Part shown: piece by piece, positions 60,208-64,000 of the stretch
How the letters are laid out: each line of letters begins with the position of its first letter
Numbering within the stretch: position 1 is the first letter of the stretch
DNA from: SXOA01 sp046153945
Lineage (GTDB): Bacteria; Planctomycetota; Planctomycetia; Pirellulales; Pirellulaceae
Direction: 5' to 3'
Assembly (NCBI GenBank): GCA_046153945.1
Contig: JBJXFF010000124.1
Coordinates: 1-64,000, forward strand
DNA length: 64,000 nt
Notes under the pieces: model-generated
Seen by the model: the letters and a program-made list of their open reading frames with translations, nothing else
Database searches by the model: none
What the model was told of the DNA's origin: nothing
Position numbers and translations under genes: made by a program

Positions 60208-62496
60208 ATGAGCCAGTTCGCCACCTGTCCTCGCTGCCAGTCGCCGCTTGCGGCTGACGCGCCGGAGGGGCTTTGCCCGGCTTGTCTTCTGGCCGGCGGG
60301 ATGGCGAGCGAGCGTTCCCCAAATTCAGGCTCGGCGGCAACCACTCCCTGGACCGACGCCAAACGTGCCGCTGCTATCGCCGATCTGGCCCCGCATTTTC
60401 CGCAGCTGGAAATCATCGAGCTGCTTGGCCAAGGAGGAATGGGCGCAGTCTATAAAGCCCGCCAAAAACACCTCGATCGGCTCATCGCCCTCAAAGTCAT
60501 TCCCCCTGAAGCCGCCAAGGAGCCCGCCTTTGCCGAACGTTTCGCCCGCGAGGCCCGCGCTCTCGCCCGGCTCAATCATCCGAATATCGTCACGGTCCAC
60601 GATTTCGGGCAATCGGACGGAGTCTATTTTCTGCTGATGGAGTTTGTCGACGGCCTGAACCTGCGGCAGACGATGAGAGCCGGGAAACTCTCGCCGCAGG
60701 AAGCCCTGGCCATCGTTCCGCACATTTGCGAAGCCTTGCAATACGCCCATGACCAGGGAATCGTGCATCGCGATGTAAAGCCGGAGAACGTGCTGCTCGA
60801 CAAGGCGGGCCGCGTCAAGATCGCCGACTTCGGGCTCGCCAAGTTGCTCACGCACTCGCCTCAAGACTACACGCTGACGCACTCCATGCAGGTCATGGGG
60901 ACGCCGCGGTACATGGCCCCTGAGCAAATCGAGAAACCCACCGAAGTCGATCACCGCGCGGACATCTACTCTCTGGGGGTAATGTTCTATGAGATGCTTA
61001 CCGGCGAAATCCCGATGGGTCGTTTCGTCCCACCGTCCCAAAAGGTGCAGATCGACATCCGCATTGATGAGATTGTGCTGCGAACCCTGGAGAGAGAGCC
61101 AGCTCGCCGCTACCAGCATGCGAGTGACGTGAAAACAGACATAGAGACCCTGCATTTCGCGCCGCGCGGACCATCTAGAATGGAAGCCAGCGTGGCGGTT
61201 GAAGACCCGCGTTTCGCACCAGGGCGGCAGCTCTACTGGTCTGGAATGGGACTCGTCGTGGGTGGTAGTCTGGGCTTGCTTACATGCATGGTCCTAGGTG
61301 GGTTGTCCTTTGAACTGCATACGCGCCCTCCGTATTCTCCTTCACGCACTAGCATTGCGATTGGCTACCTTGAATGGGCTGCCATACTAGTTCCCTGGTC
61401 CATGCTAGTCTTCGTAGGGGGAATGAAGGTTCTGCGCCTGGAGAGTTATCGTCTTTCGCTCATCGGAATTTGTGTCTCGCTATTGCCGATAAGTCCCGCC
61501 TCTCTCCTCACAATCCCAGTAGGTTTTTGGGCTTTGGCCATTCTCCTGAGTCGCCAAGGGCGCGAGGCATATGAGCTCCAAGCAGTGATCGGACTTACTG
61601 GCAAGGATGCGGCGGGCACTAAACACGGAATCGACGATAGAATACTTCGCGAAACGAGGAGCCAACTCCATTTTCCAGGAATTGGGATGATCGTGGCAGG
61701 TGGATTGGGTCTGCTCTTTTGCCTATACACCTTCATGGCCGTTCCAGGGATGTCTCTTTATGCCGGGATTTTGGTTCCTTGGTCGTTGTTGATTGCGATT
61801 GCAGGAATCAAGATGCGTCAAACGGAGAATTACTGGCTCTCTGTCGTCGGCTCTTCACTCGCGCTGCTGCCCATTAGTCCCGCCTCGCTTATTTCAATGC
61901 CTGCAGGGCTTTGGTCTCTCGTTATCCTGATGACGAGGCAGGTTCGCGAGGCCTTTCGGAAACAGGAACTCAGTACGCCACGAACGGTGGGTACATCGGG
62001 ACTCGGAAAGTCGTCGAACGATTCTGCGGTCCTAACAAAGCCACCCTCAAAACCAAACCTCGTCGCGATCAGTGTCGCCACTTCAAAACACGGACTGTAT
62101 TGGCCGGGAATGGGCCTGCAAGCGGCAGGCATCATTGGCTTTGTGCCCCTGGTTGTCATGCTTGGGGCAGTAGGCGTCGTGTGTTTGGGATATCTCGTTG
62201 ATAGTTCAAACCACGATGTCTGGGCGCGACGTTTTCGCTTCTTTTTCGACGACATGGGCATTGGGCCGGTATGGTTCGCCATGCTGCCGCAAGTTCCAAG
62301 TTCCGTATTGCTCCTGATCAGTGGGCGGACCATGCGCCACATGACGCACTATCGCTTAGCTCTGATCAGCAGCATTGTCGCCATGATTCCATGCGGACCA
62401 GCCTGGCTCATCAGCCTTCCGCTTGGAATCTGGGCGGTTATGGTCCTGACTACAGCAGGAGTGCGCGAACGATTCCAAGACCAGCCCGTGGCGTGA
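60208..62496 (+). CDS. Zinc-ribbon Ser/Thr kinase with triplicated membrane module
   Basis: A 762-residue kinase. An N-terminal zinc ribbon (CPRCQSPLAADAPEGLCPAC) is followed by the Hanks domain (about 70-320): GQGGMGAVYKA, ALKVIPP, IVHRDVKPENVLLD, ADFGLA and YMAPEQ, all intact. After about residue 342 three copies of a hydrophobic unit of roughly 100-130 residues follow (about 342-458, 487-588, 630-760), each with a motif like PISPASLL...PVGFWALAIL preceded by Y-LSL-G. The kinase is therefore attached to a polytopic membrane part. It lies 92 bases after the sigma factor gene and its kinase domain is nearly identical to the next gene. Confidence 0.93.
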   Translation: MSQFATCPRCQSPLAADAPEGLCPACLLAGGMASERSPNSGSAATTPWTDAKRAAAIADLAPHFPQLEIIELLGQGGMGAVYKARQKHLDRLIALKVIPPEAAKEPAFAERFAREARALARLNHPNIVTVHDFGQSDGVYFLLMEFVDGLNLRQTMRAGKLSPQEALAIVPHICEALQYAHDQGIVHRDVKPENVLLDKAGRVKIADFGLAKLLTHSPQDYTLTHSMQVMGTPRYMAPEQIEKPTEVDHRADIYSLGVMFYEMLTGEIPMGRFVPPSQKVQIDIRIDEIVLRTLEREPARRYQHASDVKTDIETLHFAPRGPSRMEASVAVEDPRFAPGRQLYWSGMGLVVGGSLGLLTCMVLGGLSFELHTRPPYSPSRTSIAIGYLEWAAILVPWSMLVFVGGMKVLRLESYRLSLIGICVSLLPISPASLLTIPVGFWALAILLSRQGREAYELQAVIGLTGKDAAGTKHGIDDRILRETRSQLHFPGIGMIVAGGLGLLFCLYTFMAVPGMSLYAGILVPWSLLIAIAGIKMRQTENYWLSVVGSSLALLPISPASLISMPAGLWSLVILMTRQVREAFRKQELSTPRTVGTSGLGKSSNDSAVLTKPPSKPNLVAISVATSKHGLYWPGMGLQAAGIIGFVPLVVMLGAVGVVCLGYLVDSSNHDVWARRFRFFFDDMGIGPVWFAMLPQVPSSVLLLISGRTMRHMTHYRLALISSIVAMIPCGPAWLISLPLGIWAVMVLTTAGVRERFQDQPVA

Positions 62497-62548
62497 TTGA
62501 TCGGCTCGATGTTCGCGGACATTTAAAGGACCGAATCAGGGTATTCTC

Positions 62549-64000
62549 ATGAGCCACTCAAACATTTGTCCCCGTTGTCAAACGCCCCTCGCCACTGACG
62601 CGCCGGAAGGGCTATGCCCAGCCTGCCTGATGGCCGGCGGATTAGCCAGTGCTCCTTCCCCGGCCGGTTCCGCGGCAACGACACCTTGGACCGAAGAAAA
62701 GCGAGCCGCCGCCATTGCCGACCTGGCCCCGCACTTCCCACAGCTCGAAATCATCGAACTGCTCGGCCAAGGAGGAATGGGCGCAGTCTATAAAGCCCGC
62801 CAAAAACACCTCGACCGGCTCATCGCCCTCAAGGTCATTCCCCCCGAAGCCGCCAAGGAGCCCGCTTTTGCGGAACGCTTCGCCCGCGAAGCCCGCGCCC
62901 TGGCCCGGCTGAACCATCCCAACATCGTTACGGTTTACGACTTTGGCCAGTCCGACGGCGTTTATTTTCTGCTGATGGAATTTGTCGATGGCCTGAACCT
63001 GCGGCAGACAATGAAGTCGGGAAATCTCTCGCCTCAAGAAGCCCTGGCGATCGTCCCCCACGTCTGCGATGCGCTGCAATACGCCCACGATCAAGGAATC
63101 GTCCATCGGGACGTGAAGCCGGAAAACGTGCTGCTCGACAAATCGGGCCGGGTGAAAATCGCCGATTTTGGCCTCGCCAAACTGCTCACGCATTCGCCAC
63201 AGGACTACACGCTAACGCACTCCATGCAGGTGATGGGCACTCCGCGCTACATGGCTCCGGAGCAGATCGAACATCCCTTGGATGTCGATCACCGAGCCGA
63301 CATTTATTCCCTCGGAGTAATGTTCTACGAAATGCTCACCGGCGAACTCCCCATGGGCCGCTTCGCTCCGCCGTCCCAGAAAGTGCAAATCGACATTCGC
63401 ATCGACGAAATCGTGCTGCGGTCGCTCGAAAAAGAGCCCGCCCGGCGCTATCAGAAGGCCAGCGAGGTGAAGACCGAACTCGAAACGGTGAAATCCTCGC
63501 CGCACGGAAGTTCGCCTTTGGTGCCGCCGCAAGCGTCAGTAACCGCAGCCCAGCCAGCCAACACTCCAGCCCCGCTCGCGAATCTGCCGCAGGGAACAAC
63601 CGGTCGCGTGCTGGTGGTTGCGCTCATGTTCACTTTCAGCCTGCTGATCATCGGCGTGGGGATCATGCTGGGCATTCTGCCGTATGTGCTGGGAATCACC
63701 ACGGGGGACAGCCTGGGCTACTTCGGAGCCGCCTTCGGCTGCATCGTGGGGGGCGTGGGGGGCCTCTTCGGCACGCTCAATACCTATCGGCAAATGGCGG
63801 GTGGGCCCGACTGGATGGAGACGGAGTACCGGACCTGGCTCGACAGGCTGATGCTGGGCTATCTATTCCTCGGCGTCGGCATGTTGCTCCTCGGCTGGAT
63901 GCAATCCAGCAACGTCTCCTCGGCCGATGACGTCAGGATGGGCTCCGCCCTGCTGGTGCTGGGATGGATCGTCATGATTCAAGGGGCACTTTTCCTGGTC
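62549..64000 (+). CDS. Zinc-ribbon Ser/Thr kinase, 3' end outside the window
   Basis: At least 484 residues; the frame is open from ATG 62549 to the window edge. The zinc ribbon (CPRCQTPLATDAPEGLCPAC) and kinase domain (GQGGMGAVYKA, IVHRDVKPENVLLD, ADFGLA, MAPEQ) match the upstream gene by about nine residues in ten. The C-terminal region is unrelated to the upstream triplicated module: VLVVALMFTFSLLIIGVGIM, IVGGVGGLFGTLNTYR and further helices. The pair arose by tandem duplication of the N-terminal part or by domain exchange. Confidence 0.93.
   Translation, partial: MSHSNICPRCQTPLATDAPEGLCPACLMAGGLASAPSPAGSAATTPWTEEKRAAAIADLAPHFPQLEIIELLGQGGMGAVYKARQKHLDRLIALKVIPPEAAKEPAFAERFAREARALARLNHPNIVTVYDFGQSDGVYFLLMEFVDGLNLRQTMKSGNLSPQEALAIVPHVCDALQYAHDQGIVHRDVKPENVLLDKSGRVKIADFGLAKLLTHSPQDYTLTHSMQVMGTPRYMAPEQIEHPLDVDHRADIYSLGVMFYEMLTGELPMGRFAPPSQKVQIDIRIDEIVLRSLEKEPARRYQKASEVKTELETVKSSPHGSSPLVPPQASVTAAQPANTPAPLANLPQGTTGRVLVVALMFTFSLLIIGVGIMLGILPYVLGITTGDSLGYFGAAFGCIVGGVGGLFGTLNTYRQMAGGPDWMETEYRTWLDRLMLGYLFLGVGMLLLGWMQSSNVSSADDVRMGSALLVLGWIVMIQGALFLV

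Overview
The window looks like a chromosome segment of a high-GC planctomycete, probably of the Pirellulales/Gemmatales type. The evidence is the family content: two PSCyt1-DUF1549-DUF1553 cytochrome-like proteins, three DUF1501 proteins, an ECF sigma factor beside zinc-ribbon Ser/Thr kinases, an NPYESP-type N-terminus, and many interspersed hairpin repeats. Housekeeping genes (infA, ftsH, rsgA, iscS, purU, panC, folK, lgt) mark it as chromosomal. No phage, insertion sequence, CRISPR array, rRNA or tRNA was seen.

Layout. 1-375: 3' end of an HvfC/BufC-like gene. 539-5433 (minus): four-gene run of an ExeA-like AAA ATPase, a CpsD-like P-loop protein with a decayed Walker A, an NDP-sugar epimerase, and a membrane-anchored GrpB protein. 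5760-10989 (plus): Nramp-like transporter with an EF-hand insert, then an LptD-like outer-membrane protein. 10990-11875: gene-free and rich in repeats. 11876-13708: RidA-like protein and a DUF1501 protein. 13784-19079 (minus): HTH protein, secreted trypsin-like/TPR protein and two membrane proteins, plus a duplicated copy of one of these flanked by fragments of its old neighbours. 19215-24148 (minus): a PSCyt-DUF1501 pair split by a MazF-type toxin-antitoxin module. 24304-32754: Ser/Thr kinase, triple-hydrolase protein, OmpR-type regulator and a secreted protein. 33062-42312: infA, hybrid histidine kinase, ThuA protein, ftsH-rsgA and iscS. 42354-47176 (minus): intradiol dioxygenase and a 1345-residue protein with a GEKP-rich linker of about 650 residues. 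47456-47939: a frameshifted gene. 48201-53189 (minus): folK-panC-lgt-SDR-purU run. 54128-58412: a second PSCyt-DUF1501 pair. 58460-64000: TIM-barrel protein, ECF sigma factor and two tandem Ser/Thr kinases.

The most unusual signal is in the non-coding DNA. One class is built from degenerate short words (ATTCGTCATTC, CTCCTGACC, CTAATGACC and similar), often forming imperfect inverted repeats. It occurs at nine or more places and reads in frame into several proteins. The other class is perfect hairpins, many with a GGA/TCC loop, which sit between convergent genes and also occur inside at least two coding sequences. Domain-level oddities are EF-hand loops in an Nramp-like carrier, a PDZ-like domain inside Lgt, three fused hydrolases, and a triplicated membrane module in a kinase.
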